Source: Thermasporomyces composti
Lineage (GTDB): Bacteria; Actinomycetota; Actinomycetes; Propionibacteriales; Actinopolymorphaceae
Length of the DNA: 64,000 nucleotides
Direction of reading: 5' to 3'
Assembly: GCF_003386795.1 (NCBI RefSeq)
Contig: NZ_QTUC01000001.1
Coordinates: forward strand, 2,914,001-2,978,000
Shown: one piece after another, positions 42,919-51,413 of the stretch
Position numbering within the stretch: position 1 is the stretch's first letter
How the letters are laid out: every line of letters begins with the position of its first letter
Position numbers and translations under genes: made by a program
Notes under the pieces: generated by a model
Seen by the model: the letters and a program-made list of their open reading frames with translations, nothing else
Database searches by the model: none
Told to the model about the DNA's origin: nothing

Positions 42919-43300
42919 GGTGCACAGACACGGCGATTCGCTGGCGGCGTTGGTCGTCGTCATGGTGATTGGAATCCCCTTGATGGTGTGAGGGCTCGTC
43001 TCGCCGAAGTCGGCCTGGTGGAGTCTCGAGGCGTGGAAGTACAAGAATCCGGAGGTCCACGAGCCAAGCGAGGCCCGCTACCAAGTGGACCGGTTCGTCT
43101 CCGGGCTCGCATTGGTGTTCCTGGTGGTGGTGGGGCTTTTTGTTCTTGCAATCAAGGCCGAACAGGCGGTGGAGAAGCGCCCGACGGAGTCGTACGAGAA
43201 GTGCGTGGACGACGACTGGAGCGAGGACGTGTGGGGCGAGGACGACTGGGCCAGCGACGATCTGTTGACTGAGGATTCCTGCGACGAACCTTGGAACTAG
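42919..43300 (+). pseudogene. Second DUF6199-like copy, interrupted by TGA at a Trp position
   Basis: One frame reads VVVMVIGIPLMV, TGA (42989-42991), GLVSPKSAWWSLEAWKYKNP, then EVHEPSEARYQVDRFVSGLA and a membrane helix with an acidic tail. It aligns with the intact copy at 42447 (AWALVSPRAMWWTLRAWQYKNP), where the stop lies at the Trp of AWALVSP. A TGG-to-TGA change therefore split the gene. An ORF starting at 43085 could still make the C-terminal half. Confidence 0.65.
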
Positions 43301-43390
43301 CCCTGATGCCGCAGCTGCGATCCGGCGAGTCCACTCCCCACAAGGATCACCTTTCGTAGGGTGACCACGACATGGACGTGGCCCAGGTGA

Positions 43391-43710
43391 CGCGTGCGAT
43401 CGGGACGGCAACATCGGTCGCCTCGTCACCGACGCGGACCGCGAGCTGCTGTGGGGCAGGCTACGCGCTGTGCGGCGGGTGATCGACGAGTGTGGAGCGC
43501 TGGAGCAGCTGCTCCATGGAGAGCCGCATCCGGGCAATGTGCTCGGCACGAAGGATGGCCCGCTGTTCATCGACCTCGAGACGTGCTGCCGCGGTCCGAT
43601 CGAGTCCGGCCTCGCGCATGTCCCCGCGGAGGTCTGCGTGTACCACCCCACGTCGACCAGGGACTGCTCGACCTGTGCCGGCAGGTCGTTCTCGCGACGT
43701 CGCCCATAGC
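43391..43710 (+). pseudogene. Aminoglycoside-phosphotransferase-like fragment (frameshifted)
   Basis: The frame reads IDECGALEQLLHGEPHPGNV and LGTKDGPLFIDLETCCRGPI, which contains the catalytic HGxPHPGN loop and the metal-binding Asp of APH/choline-kinase-like phosphotransferases. After AEVC (near 43640) the homology continues in another frame as VPPHVDQGLLDLCRQVVLA. The N-terminal ATP-binding lobe is absent, so this is a decayed remnant. Confidence 0.65.
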
Positions 43711-43854
43711 CACCCGATCGGTCACGGCGTGGGCGATGGCTTCCTCGGCGTGGCGAGTGGCTGATCGGTCTGTCACGCTCCGACCACGAGTGATCATGGC
43801 GTGCCTTGTGAGGGTGCCCCGAGCACTCCGCTAGAGTCGCTTGAAGAGCTGGCT

Positions 43855-43871
43855 GTTTCGTGACGAGAAAC
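43855..43871. promoter_or_regulatory. Candidate autoregulatory operator of the IclR gene
   Basis: GTTTC (43855-43859), 7 nt, GAAAC (43867-43871) form an inverted repeat ending 11 nt before the start codon of the IclR regulator. IclR proteins often bind such sites at their own gene. Confidence 0.4.
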
Positions 43872-43882
43872 GACAGGATTCG

Positions 43883-44677
43883 ATGGCCGATTCCGACTAC
43901 ATCGTCAAGCCCGTGTACAAGGCGCTGCAGGTGCTCCGCTGCATCGGCGAGTCCGGACGCGACCTGTCCCTCGCGGATGTGTGCCAGCTCGTGGGCTTGC
44001 CGAAGAGCACGGCGTTCAAGTACCTCCGCACGCTACGAGAAACTGGCTTCGTGGCCCACGACCCGGAGACCGACACCTACCGGGTCGGTCTGCTCTTCTG
44101 GAATCTCGGCAAGCTCTCCAGCACTCAGTCCCGAGTCCGCGACCTCGCGCTGCCGGAGATGCGCAAGCTCGCCCGGGCCTTCGATGAGACTGTCAACCTC
44201 GGGCTGCCGGACGGCCAGGCCGTCGTCTACGTCGAGATGATCGAGAGCAGCCGGGCCCTCCGCATGCAGGCCCGCCTTGGCGCGCGGGATCCGATGTACT
44301 CCACCGCACTCGGCAAGGCGATGCTCGCGAGCCTTCCCGAGACGGAGTGGCGCGGTTGGCTGCCCAAGCGGCTCCGCCCCCGCACCGACCGAACGATCAC
44401 CTCCCTCACCGCCCTACGTCGGGAGCTCGCCGAGGTGCGCGAGCGTGGTTACGCGATCGAGCGCGGAGAGAACGAACCCGGCGTCTCCTGCATCGCCGCA
44501 CCGATCCGTGGCCGGCACGGCGAGGTGCTCGCGGCGATCAGCGTCTCCGCGCCCGACACTCGTCTCGACGACGCGCTCATCGCGCGCATCGCGGCGGCGG
44601 TCGTCGACGCGGCGGGTGCCTGTTCTCGCAGCCTCGGCTATTCACCGGGGACGCCGGACAGCGAACCGGCCGTGTAA
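43883..44677 (+). CDS. IclR family transcriptional regulator
   Basis: A 264-residue regulator: winged helix at residues ~10-65 (ALQVLRCIGESGRDLSLADV, LPKSTAFKYLRTLRETGFV), then the effector-binding domain with DETVNLGLPDGQAVVYVEMI, YSTALGKAMLA and RGYAIERGENEPGVSCIAAP, all typical. IclR members commonly control sugar-acid and aromatic catabolism. It converges on the sugar-transport and lyase operon, its most likely target. ATG at 43883 was chosen because the frame upstream (43841) overlaps the operator-like palindrome. Confidence 0.92.
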   Translation: MADSDYIVKPVYKALQVLRCIGESGRDLSLADVCQLVGLPKSTAFKYLRTLRETGFVAHDPETDTYRVGLLFWNLGKLSSTQSRVRDLALPEMRKLARAFDETVNLGLPDGQAVVYVEMIESSRALRMQARLGARDPMYSTALGKAMLASLPETEWRGWLPKRLRPRTDRTITSLTALRRELAEVRERGYAIERGENEPGVSCIAAPIRGRHGEVLAAISVSAPDTRLDDALIARIAAAVVDAAGACSRSLGYSPGTPDSEPAV

Positions 44678-44735
44678 CCGCCGGCGACGCACGCGCGGAC
44701 CGTGGCCACGCTGCGACCGCGTGGGCTGGGTTTGG

Positions 44736-46046
44736 TCAGCCCCGCGCGCTCCAGAAGCGTTCGCTCTCGCGAACCATCTGCTCGATGAACGTCGCCGCGT
44801 CGATCTCGCCGAAGAGCAACTTGTCGTTGGCGGGACACAGGACCTTGGTGGAGAACTCGGAGTACGCCGGCGGACTCGGGACCCGGTTGACGGCACCCGA
44901 GTCGAGGCTCCGCTTCGCCTCGGCCACCACTGGAGCCGCGGGCACGTCGGTCCGCACGGGCATCTCCTTCGCCACGGTCGAGATCTGGTCTTGGAACTTC
45001 TTCTGCAGGAAGTACCGGATGAACTCCTTGGCGGGCTCAGGGTTCCGAGCCTTTTTCGGGATCCCGAAGCCGTACGTCGCGACGTTGAGTGTCGGCTGGC
45101 GTCCCTCGATCGAGGGGAACGGGAACGAGCGGTACTCGAACCCCTCCTTGGCATAGGGCTGGGTCTCTCTCGGCAGCCAGGTTCCCCCGAAGAGGAAGTC
45201 ACACTCGCCCGCCGCCCACTTCTGCTGCATGGCGGGGAACCTGCTCGCGTTGAACCCGTCGGGGAAGTAGCCGGCCTTCGCGAAGCGCTCCACGTACTCA
45301 GCGGCCTTGACGAACTCCGGCTCTCGCCACGTCTTGCCTGTCGTGTCGGTCACGGCCTCGGCCCAGCCTTCGTCGCCGGCGAGAGCGCGGGCGAAGTGCT
45401 GGATGTAGTAGGCGTTGTAGCCGGGCACGCTGCCATCCTGCGCCACGGGCCTGCGACCCCGCGCCTTGCGCTCATCGAGCAGGGCGATGAACTCCTCCCA
45501 GGTCTTAGGTGGTGAGTCGGTGAGCTCGGGGAACGCTGCTCCGTCGTAGAACCACGCGTACGTCGACACTTGGTACGGCACCATCACCACGAGTCCGTCG
45601 GGTGTCGTGCTGATCTGCTTGTAGGCCTCGCCGACGACCTCGGCTACCGTCCGCGCCTCGCCCGGCACCTCCGCCTCGTAGACGTCGCTCAGGTCGAGCG
45701 CCTCGCCGGTCGGCGCGAACATCGTGGTCAGCTGGCTGCCGTTGGCCTCGATGAGATCGGCGGGGACGTTCCGGGTGTTCAGCGACGGGAGGAGCGACTG
45801 CATGGCGGTCCGCCCCTTCCACTGGACCGTCACCTTAACCCCCGAGGCGCGGCTGAAGTTGTCGATCGCGGCGGCCAGTACCTTCTGGTTCGGCTCGCCC
45901 TCCGACCAGAAGCTCCACAGGGTGAACTCCTTCGACTCCGACCCCGAGGTCGGGCTTTCGTCGCCGCCACATCCGGACGTGACCACCAGGCTCGCCGCTC
46001 CGGCCGCCGCGCCGCCGAGGAAGCGTCGTCGTGACAAACCCCTCAT
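44736..46046 (-). CDS. Sugar ABC transporter substrate-binding lipoprotein
   Basis: Family 1 extracellular solute-binding protein (436 residues). The N-terminus carries both a twin-arginine motif (LSRRRFLGGAAAG) and a lipobox (VTSGC near residue 26), so it is exported and lipid-anchored. EFTLWSFWSEGEPNQKVLA begins the mature fold, and FPAMQQKWAAGECDFLFGG is typical of the hinge region. It is the last gene of the operon that starts with the permease at 51196. ATG at 46046 follows AGAGG. The bound sugar is probably an oligosaccharide released by the neighbouring lyase and glycosidases. Confidence 0.92.
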   Translation of the reverse strand: MRGLSRRRFLGGAAAGAASLVVTSGCGGDESPTSGSESKEFTLWSFWSEGEPNQKVLAAAIDNFSRASGVKVTVQWKGRTAMQSLLPSLNTRNVPADLIEANGSQLTTMFAPTGEALDLSDVYEAEVPGEARTVAEVVGEAYKQISTTPDGLVVMVPYQVSTYAWFYDGAAFPELTDSPPKTWEEFIALLDERKARGRRPVAQDGSVPGYNAYYIQHFARALAGDEGWAEAVTDTTGKTWREPEFVKAAEYVERFAKAGYFPDGFNASRFPAMQQKWAAGECDFLFGGTWLPRETQPYAKEGFEYRSFPFPSIEGRQPTLNVATYGFGIPKKARNPEPAKEFIRYFLQKKFQDQISTVAKEMPVRTDVPAAPVVAEAKRSLDSGAVNRVPSPPAYSEFSTKVLCPANDKLLFGEIDAATFIEQMVRESERFWSARG

Positions 46047-46062
46047 GCGTCTCACCTCTTCG

Positions 46063-49000
46063 TCATCGCGGATTTCTGTCTCTGCCTCTGCCGCGCCACT
46101 CCCTGGTCAGTGGGATTCGCGCCGCCGCTCCGACCGCGAGGTCGTACTGGAAGCCGAGGTCGGGGTTCTCGGGGGCGACGTGACCGCGGATCGGGCTGAC
46201 GTTGCCGATGCCCACCGTCAAGGCTCCCTGGTCACCTAGGAACGCGTCCGTGATGCGGTAGACGGCGTTGGTGGTCCCGTCGTTCTCGACGTAGATGGAG
46301 GAACCGACGAGGGTGACATCCGCTGGTACTGGCTCGTCGAGCGCCAGCGTGATGGAGTTGTCGTTGCTGAGCTCCGTCGTGAACGCCGTGACGGTGCCGG
46401 TGACGGCCGCCGGGCCGGACCTGATCCCCGGGACAGCGGAAAGCCTGGTGCCGTTGTAGAGCAGGCCGTACTCCGGTCGGCGGTTCCGGAGCGACCACAC
46501 GCACAGCTCACCGCTCGTCACGTAGGTCCCGTCGACGAGGAGGGTCAGGTCGGGCCGGACCGTGCACACCACGTAGTCGACTCGGCCGTCGGTGAGCTCC
46601 ACTCGGACGGCGACCGCTTCGTGCGACGCCAGCGCACCGCCGTCGAGGACCTCGACGTCCACGGTTCGTGCGTCGGCGATCGTCGAGGTGCCGATGTAGG
46701 GCTCGATGACCGAGACGAACTGGCTGGTGAGATCGACTCCGTGGCGATGGGCGATGAGGTAGCGCAGGCTCTCGGGGTTGCCCTCCTTGTTGCGCGGCGG
46801 TATGCCGTCCGCGAGTGCCACGTCGTCGACGGGGCTCAGCATCGTCAACCGCAGGTGGAGGTCGGGGTCGACCTCGTGGACGTTCCAGGTGTCCTGGATC
46901 GACCAGTCGACGCTGAACGGGACCGTCGGCTCCGTGTCTCGCTCGACGTCGAACAGCCAGTCGAACCCGCTCGCGCGTGGGCGGGCCGGCGCGAAGTCGT
47001 CCGGAGGGTAGACGTCCGGCCCGGCGTAGGTTCCGGTCGGCTGCGGCGTCAACGCCAGCCCGTGGACCGTCACCGGTCCCTCGGCCGCGTGGAAGCTGTA
47101 GTGGTGGTCACGGCCACCAGCGACGCGGAAGACGTCGACTGCGTAGCACCGGTCGGGATCGACGTCGACGAGGACACATGACCGCTGGTACAGGCTGGTC
47201 TGCGAGTAGACCTTCGGGGCCGCGACGCTGAGGTACTGCGCCCGCTCGCCGACCGCGAACCCCAGCGCCCGGCCGATGTCCTGCTGCTCCTGTGTTTGGG
47301 CGTCGACCACCACGGTGTTGTGCGCGATCGTGTTGCTGTTCCACTCGAGGCGGCGAGCGTTGTTGCCGAGGAACTCCGGGTAGCCCAGGTCGGGCAGGAG
47401 GTCCACGCCGCCGGCGTACATGCCGAGGTTGAGCGTGTCTGCATGTCCGTGGTTGTAGTTCCGTCCGTAGTAGACCCAGAGCTCTCGACGCCCCGTGCCG
47501 GTGCCCGCCCGAAGCGCGGCGAACCCGAACCCGGTGAGGTTCACGCTGGGCAGGTTGAGCGGACCGTCGCGATCGACGATCTCCTGGATCCGCCGCACCG
47601 TGCCGGCGACGTCGAGGCTGCTGACGTCGCCGTACAAGCCGTCGGCCGTTCCGCCGTTGAGGAGACACGCCATCTGCGCGAACTCGCGGGTGGGATACTG
47701 CTCGAACGCGCGGACGTAGTCCCGCGCGTTGAGGAAGAGGTCTGGAGCGCCGGTCCTCCCGGTGTCACCGATGCTCGGCACGTACGCGTTGAGCATCGTG
47801 AACGGATACATGCACTCGAAGAGCTTCTCCACCTTCGGGTGCTGGTAGAGGTTGTCGTCCTCGTCCACGACGAGGACGTCGGCGACGTCCCGGATCTGCA
47901 GCATCCAGATCCGGTTGTACGCGAGCGACCCCTCGGTGCCGCATCCATCGTGGTCGACGTCGTCGATCAGGGCGCTCGCGACGTTGCCACCCGTCACTCG
48001 CCACTCCGGGTCGCGCACTAGGTCACCGGTCTTGAACAGGAACTCCTTCCACTCCGCGGTCTCAGCGCTCTTCCCGAGGACGACCGCCGCCATCGCGAGC
48101 GCCGACTGGTGCATGCCGAAGTTGCCGCGGATCTCGGCGGCCTGGACAGCCGGGTAGATCGTGCGGAGGATGCCGTTCTCGATGTTGACCCGAATCGCCT
48201 CGACGCTGTCCTTGGCGGCTAGGTCGTACTGCTCGGCCTTGGTCCGCAGGAAGTCGACGACCTCGGCCTCGTCCCGTCTGGCGATCGCGGGGAAGAAGGC
48301 GTCGTACGCCAGGCAGTAGTCCTTCGCCATCCAGCTCTCCCAGATGGAGCCCACGGCCTTCCCTTTGCCGGTCCCACCGTGGCCGTTGCGGTTCCACTCC
48401 GCGGGGAACGGGTCGAGGTGCAGGGTCGGGTAGACGTCGGCTATCCGGTCGAGCAGGATGAGGCCAGCGTGCGCGTAGCGCAGGTCACCGGTGTAGAGGA
48501 AGGCGTCGCGGAACGCCTTGACGCCGCGCCCGACGAGTCCGTGCCCACCGAGTTCGTTCAGCCATTGGCACCAGTGGTTGTAGTACGCGACGAACGTCCA
48601 CCGGTTCCCCTCCTCGTCGACCCAGCCGTAGCCGTCGTCGACGCCCCACGTCGGCCCGAGCTCGGGGTAGAGCTCGTTGACGAGCAGAGACCGGTCCGCG
48701 AGGTCAGGGTCGAAGTTGCCATGCTGGTCGAGGCCGCTGCGGTAGTAGGCGGCGAAGTCGTTCGTGGGGAAGGTCGTCGGGAGCCCACTCGCGGGATCGA
48801 CCGCGGGATCGACGATCTTCCACGGCATGCGCAGCGGGTCAGCTCGCCAGGGGTACGTGCCGAACTCGTAGATGTCCCGCCCGCTGATCGGCGAGCCGAG
48901 CTGCTCGTTCACGTAGTTCGCGCGGGGGAGCGCCTGGGTCGTGACGAGGTTCCAGATCCAGTCGTCGCCGTGGGACAGAAGCTCCTCGGCCGCGGCGACC

Positions 49001-49266
49001 GCCTCGTCGCGCAGGGCCCGCGCCCACGGGTACGTCGCGACGTTCGCGCGGATCGCGGCGACCCTCTGCGAGGTGTAGAACGTCGGTTTGCTCTTGGTCG
49101 GCTCCAGAACCTGTGGCGTCGCGTTCGCCGAGACGGCGCCGAGCCACCCTCGTCCCTGTCGGGGCGGTAGGAGACCGAGGCCGACCAGCCCGGCCATGGT
49201 CATCGAACCAGTCAACAGCGTCCGGCGGCGGAAGGCCGGACTGTCGGACTCCGTGTGGTGCGCCAT
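46063..49266 (-). CDS. Heparinase II/III-like polysaccharide lyase, secreted
   Basis: A 1067-residue exported protein with a Tat-like signal (FRRRTLLTGSMTMAGLVGLG). Residues ~60-500 form a helical toroid. From ~590 the heparinase II/III domain begins; VYYGRNYNHGHADTLNLGMY and the following NTVVVD contain the Tyr and His residues used for beta-elimination in this family. The C-terminal ~350 residues are beta-sheet domains. Members cut uronic-acid polymers such as heparan sulfate or alginate. The lyase lies between the transporter permease and binding-protein genes, tying import to depolymerisation. Confidence 0.85.
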   Translation of the reverse strand: MAHHTESDSPAFRRRTLLTGSMTMAGLVGLGLLPPRQGRGWLGAVSANATPQVLEPTKSKPTFYTSQRVAAIRANVATYPWARALRDEAVAAAEELLSHGDDWIWNLVTTQALPRANYVNEQLGSPISGRDIYEFGTYPWRADPLRMPWKIVDPAVDPASGLPTTFPTNDFAAYYRSGLDQHGNFDPDLADRSLLVNELYPELGPTWGVDDGYGWVDEEGNRWTFVAYYNHWCQWLNELGGHGLVGRGVKAFRDAFLYTGDLRYAHAGLILLDRIADVYPTLHLDPFPAEWNRNGHGGTGKGKAVGSIWESWMAKDYCLAYDAFFPAIARRDEAEVVDFLRTKAEQYDLAAKDSVEAIRVNIENGILRTIYPAVQAAEIRGNFGMHQSALAMAAVVLGKSAETAEWKEFLFKTGDLVRDPEWRVTGGNVASALIDDVDHDGCGTEGSLAYNRIWMLQIRDVADVLVVDEDDNLYQHPKVEKLFECMYPFTMLNAYVPSIGDTGRTGAPDLFLNARDYVRAFEQYPTREFAQMACLLNGGTADGLYGDVSSLDVAGTVRRIQEIVDRDGPLNLPSVNLTGFGFAALRAGTGTGRRELWVYYGRNYNHGHADTLNLGMYAGGVDLLPDLGYPEFLGNNARRLEWNSNTIAHNTVVVDAQTQEQQDIGRALGFAVGERAQYLSVAAPKVYSQTSLYQRSCVLVDVDPDRCYAVDVFRVAGGRDHHYSFHAAEGPVTVHGLALTPQPTGTYAGPDVYPPDDFAPARPRASGFDWLFDVERDTEPTVPFSVDWSIQDTWNVHEVDPDLHLRLTMLSPVDDVALADGIPPRNKEGNPESLRYLIAHRHGVDLTSQFVSVIEPYIGTSTIADARTVDVEVLDGGALASHEAVAVRVELTDGRVDYVVCTVRPDLTLLVDGTYVTSGELCVWSLRNRRPEYGLLYNGTRLSAVPGIRSGPAAVTGTVTAFTTELSNDNSITLALDEPVPADVTLVGSSIYVENDGTTNAVYRITDAFLGDQGALTVGIGNVSPIRGHVAPENPDLGFQYDLAVGAAARIPLTREWRGRGRDRNPR

Positions 49267-49300
49267 AGCTCCCCTCCCTTCGGCGCGGGCGTGGGTGCGC

Positions 49301-50227
49301 CTACCGGCCGTATCCGGCGGCGATTCCCTCGACCAGGCGGCGACCCGTCCACAGGTAGAGCGCGATGAGCGGGATCACGATGATGCAGATGCCGGCGAAC
49401 AGCACCGACCACTCCGCGCCCGTGTACTGCATGGTCTGGGTGAAGTTCAGCAGCGCCAGCGAGATCGTCTTCTTGTCCTGCAGGAAGACGAGCGCGAAGA
49501 ACGTCTCACCCCAGTCCCCGATGGCTTGGAGCACGAAGAGCGTCAGGAGTCCCGAGCGGGTGAGCGGCAGCATGATTCGCCAGAACGTGTAGCCGGGACC
49601 GGCTCCGTCCAGTGCGGCCGCCTCTTCGAGCTCGTGGGGCAGCGACGCGAAGAACCCGGTGAGGAAGAAGACCGCGAACGGCAGGTTCGTCGCGGTGTAG
49701 ACGAGGAGCAGTCCCCAGAGCGTGTTCACCAGTCCGAGGCGGTCCATCCCCACGTAGAGGGGGATGAAGATCGACTGTGCCGGAACGCCGAGACCCATCG
49801 CGAAGAAGACCGTGACGGGGCCTGACCAGCGCCAGCGGAACCTGGTCAAGGCGTACGCCGCGGGCGCCGCGAGTGACAGTGTCGCGATCCCGCTCGCCAC
49901 AACGAGGACCAGGGAGTTGAGAACGCCCTCACCGAAGTGCGCGACGTTCCACGCGTCGACGTAGTTGTGCCATCGAGGGCGGGACGGCAGTCCCCAAGGG
50001 TCCTCGAAGATCTCGGGCGTCGTCTTCAGCGAGTTGAGGAACAGCCAGCCGACGACGAAGAGGTCGAAGATCGCGAGCGACCACGCGGCGGGGAGGAGGA
50101 TGAGGTGGAGGGGGCTCCGTCCTCGTCGCGGCCGACGGGAGGGCCGACGGGTCAGCCGCGGTCGCGCCAGCGGCCGGTTCGCTCGGGCGTCTCGCCGAGC
50201 GGGCTGCGACGTGGTGGTCGTCGGCAT
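49301..50227 (-). CDS. Carbohydrate ABC transporter permease (MalG type)
   Basis: Inner-membrane permease (308 residues) with six helices after an Arg-rich N-terminal extension of ~40 residues. The EAA loop that contacts the ATPase reads EEAAALDGAGPGYTFWRIML near residue 210. It lies 9 nt after the MalF-type permease gene and 34 nt before the lyase gene. No ATPase gene adjoins; in actinobacteria a shared ATPase (MsiK type) usually serves such importers. Confidence 0.92.
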   Translation of the reverse strand: MPTTTTSQPARRDARANRPLARPRLTRRPSRRPRRGRSPLHLILLPAAWSLAIFDLFVVGWLFLNSLKTTPEIFEDPWGLPSRPRWHNYVDAWNVAHFGEGVLNSLVLVVASGIATLSLAAPAAYALTRFRWRWSGPVTVFFAMGLGVPAQSIFIPLYVGMDRLGLVNTLWGLLLVYTATNLPFAVFFLTGFFASLPHELEEAAALDGAGPGYTFWRIMLPLTRSGLLTLFVLQAIGDWGETFFALVFLQDKKTISLALLNFTQTMQYTGAEWSVLFAGICIIVIPLIALYLWTGRRLVEGIAAGYGR

Positions 50228-50236
50228 GCTGTCGTC

Positions 50237-51196
50237 CTAGTACTCCACGTGCGTTCGTTCGGCCAGCACGCGTCGGACGAGGATGGTGAGCACGAGACTG
50301 AGGGCGAGCGTCATCACGGCGGCGGCGGATGCCACGCCGAATCCCGCCGCAGCGTCCGCCGCGAAGGCGGTCGCGTAGCTGTAGAGCGGGAACGTCCAGA
50401 GGCTCACCGGTGGGAGCTGGCCGGTCGCCCCCGCGAAGGCCAGCATGAACTCGAAGGACTTCAACGCCGAGATCGACCACAGGACGGCGCAGACCCCTGC
50501 GACGCCGCTCATGAGTGGCACAGTCACGTGGCGGAACCGCTGGACGGCGGAGGCGCCGTCGAGGTCGGCGGCTTCGTAGAAGTACCGCGGAATCCGGTCG
50601 GCTGCTGCCATGAAGATGACGGTGTAGGTGCCGGCGCTGAGCCACACCTTGCCCGCCATGACGGTCGAGAAGAGGTGGTCCGCTCCGAGCCAGAGGGGCG
50701 GTTCGTCGACGCCGAGGAGTGTCAAGATATGATTGACGAGACCCTGCGGGTCGAAGAGGAAGCCCCAGAGGATCGCGATCACGAGTCCGGGCAGCAGGCT
50801 GGGGAAGAAGACGACGGCTCGCACGAACCGTCGGCCGGCCATGTCCTGCAACAACATGGTGAGGACGAACGCGACGGTGAACGTGATCGCGCCGACGACG
50901 AAGAGGATCACCATGGTGGTGACGAACGACCGGTGGAACGCCGGATCGCGCAGCATGAAGCGGTAGTTGCCGATACCCACGTACTCCATCGGCCCGGCGC
51001 CCGCCCATCGGTGGAAGCTGATCCAGACCGTCAGCAGCGTGGGCGCGATCACCACCAGCACGTAGACCGCGAGCGCTGGGACGACGAACACGCCGAGCGC
51101 TCGTCGCCTTGCGCTGTCGAAAGGGCTCGCGGAACGACTCGTCCGTCGCACAGGGGGCGTGGCGGCGGCCGCCTCGACCGCATCGGCTCCTCGCAT
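50237..51196 (-). CDS. Carbohydrate ABC transporter permease (MalF type)
   Basis: First gene of the importer operon (319 residues, six helices). The EAA loop is YEAADLDGASAVQRFRHVTV near residue 222. The N-terminal ~35 residues are hydrophilic, then FVVPALAVYVLVVIAPTLLT is the first helix. The start codon ATG at 51196 lies ~90 bp downstream of the candidate IclR operator at 51284-51320. Confidence 0.92.
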   Translation of the reverse strand: MRGADAVEAAAATPPVRRTSRSASPFDSARRRALGVFVVPALAVYVLVVIAPTLLTVWISFHRWAGAGPMEYVGIGNYRFMLRDPAFHRSFVTTMVILFVVGAITFTVAFVLTMLLQDMAGRRFVRAVVFFPSLLPGLVIAILWGFLFDPQGLVNHILTLLGVDEPPLWLGADHLFSTVMAGKVWLSAGTYTVIFMAAADRIPRYFYEAADLDGASAVQRFRHVTVPLMSGVAGVCAVLWSISALKSFEFMLAFAGATGQLPPVSLWTFPLYSYATAFAADAAAGFGVASAAAVMTLALSLVLTILVRRVLAERTHVEY

Positions 51197-51283
51197 CCCG
51201 CACCCCCTGCACCGCGTGGCCGCGTTGGCCGGTCGGCACTGACCTGGGGACCGCTGGCGCGTTCGATGCTAGGTCGCCCTCTG

Positions 51284-51320
51284 GTTCCCTACAAGAACAA
51301 TTTGTTTCTTCTGATGGAAC
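51284..51320. promoter_or_regulatory. Nested inverted repeats upstream of the sugar importer operon
   Basis: The inner near-palindrome AAGAACAATTTGTTTCTT (51293-51310) is flanked by GTTCC (51284-51288) and GGAAC (51316-51320). The core GAACAATTTGTTTC resembles operators of IclR-family sugar-acid regulators such as KdgR. This AT-rich patch stands out in the GC-rich 51197-51413 intergenic space. Confidence 0.5.
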
Positions 51321-51413
51321 GCATGACCGGCACAGGACATCGTGGACGAGCGACCAGGGCGACTCGCGACGGTGCCGGCGCGCGTGAGCCAGGTCGGATA
51401 GCGGCGGATCGGG

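Noticed and set aside
42361-43300. Programmed recoding of TGA as Trp in this region
   Set aside because: Hundreds of genes in the window use TGA as a normal stop, including the overlapping nuo stops, so general recoding is excluded; only isolated read-through remains open.
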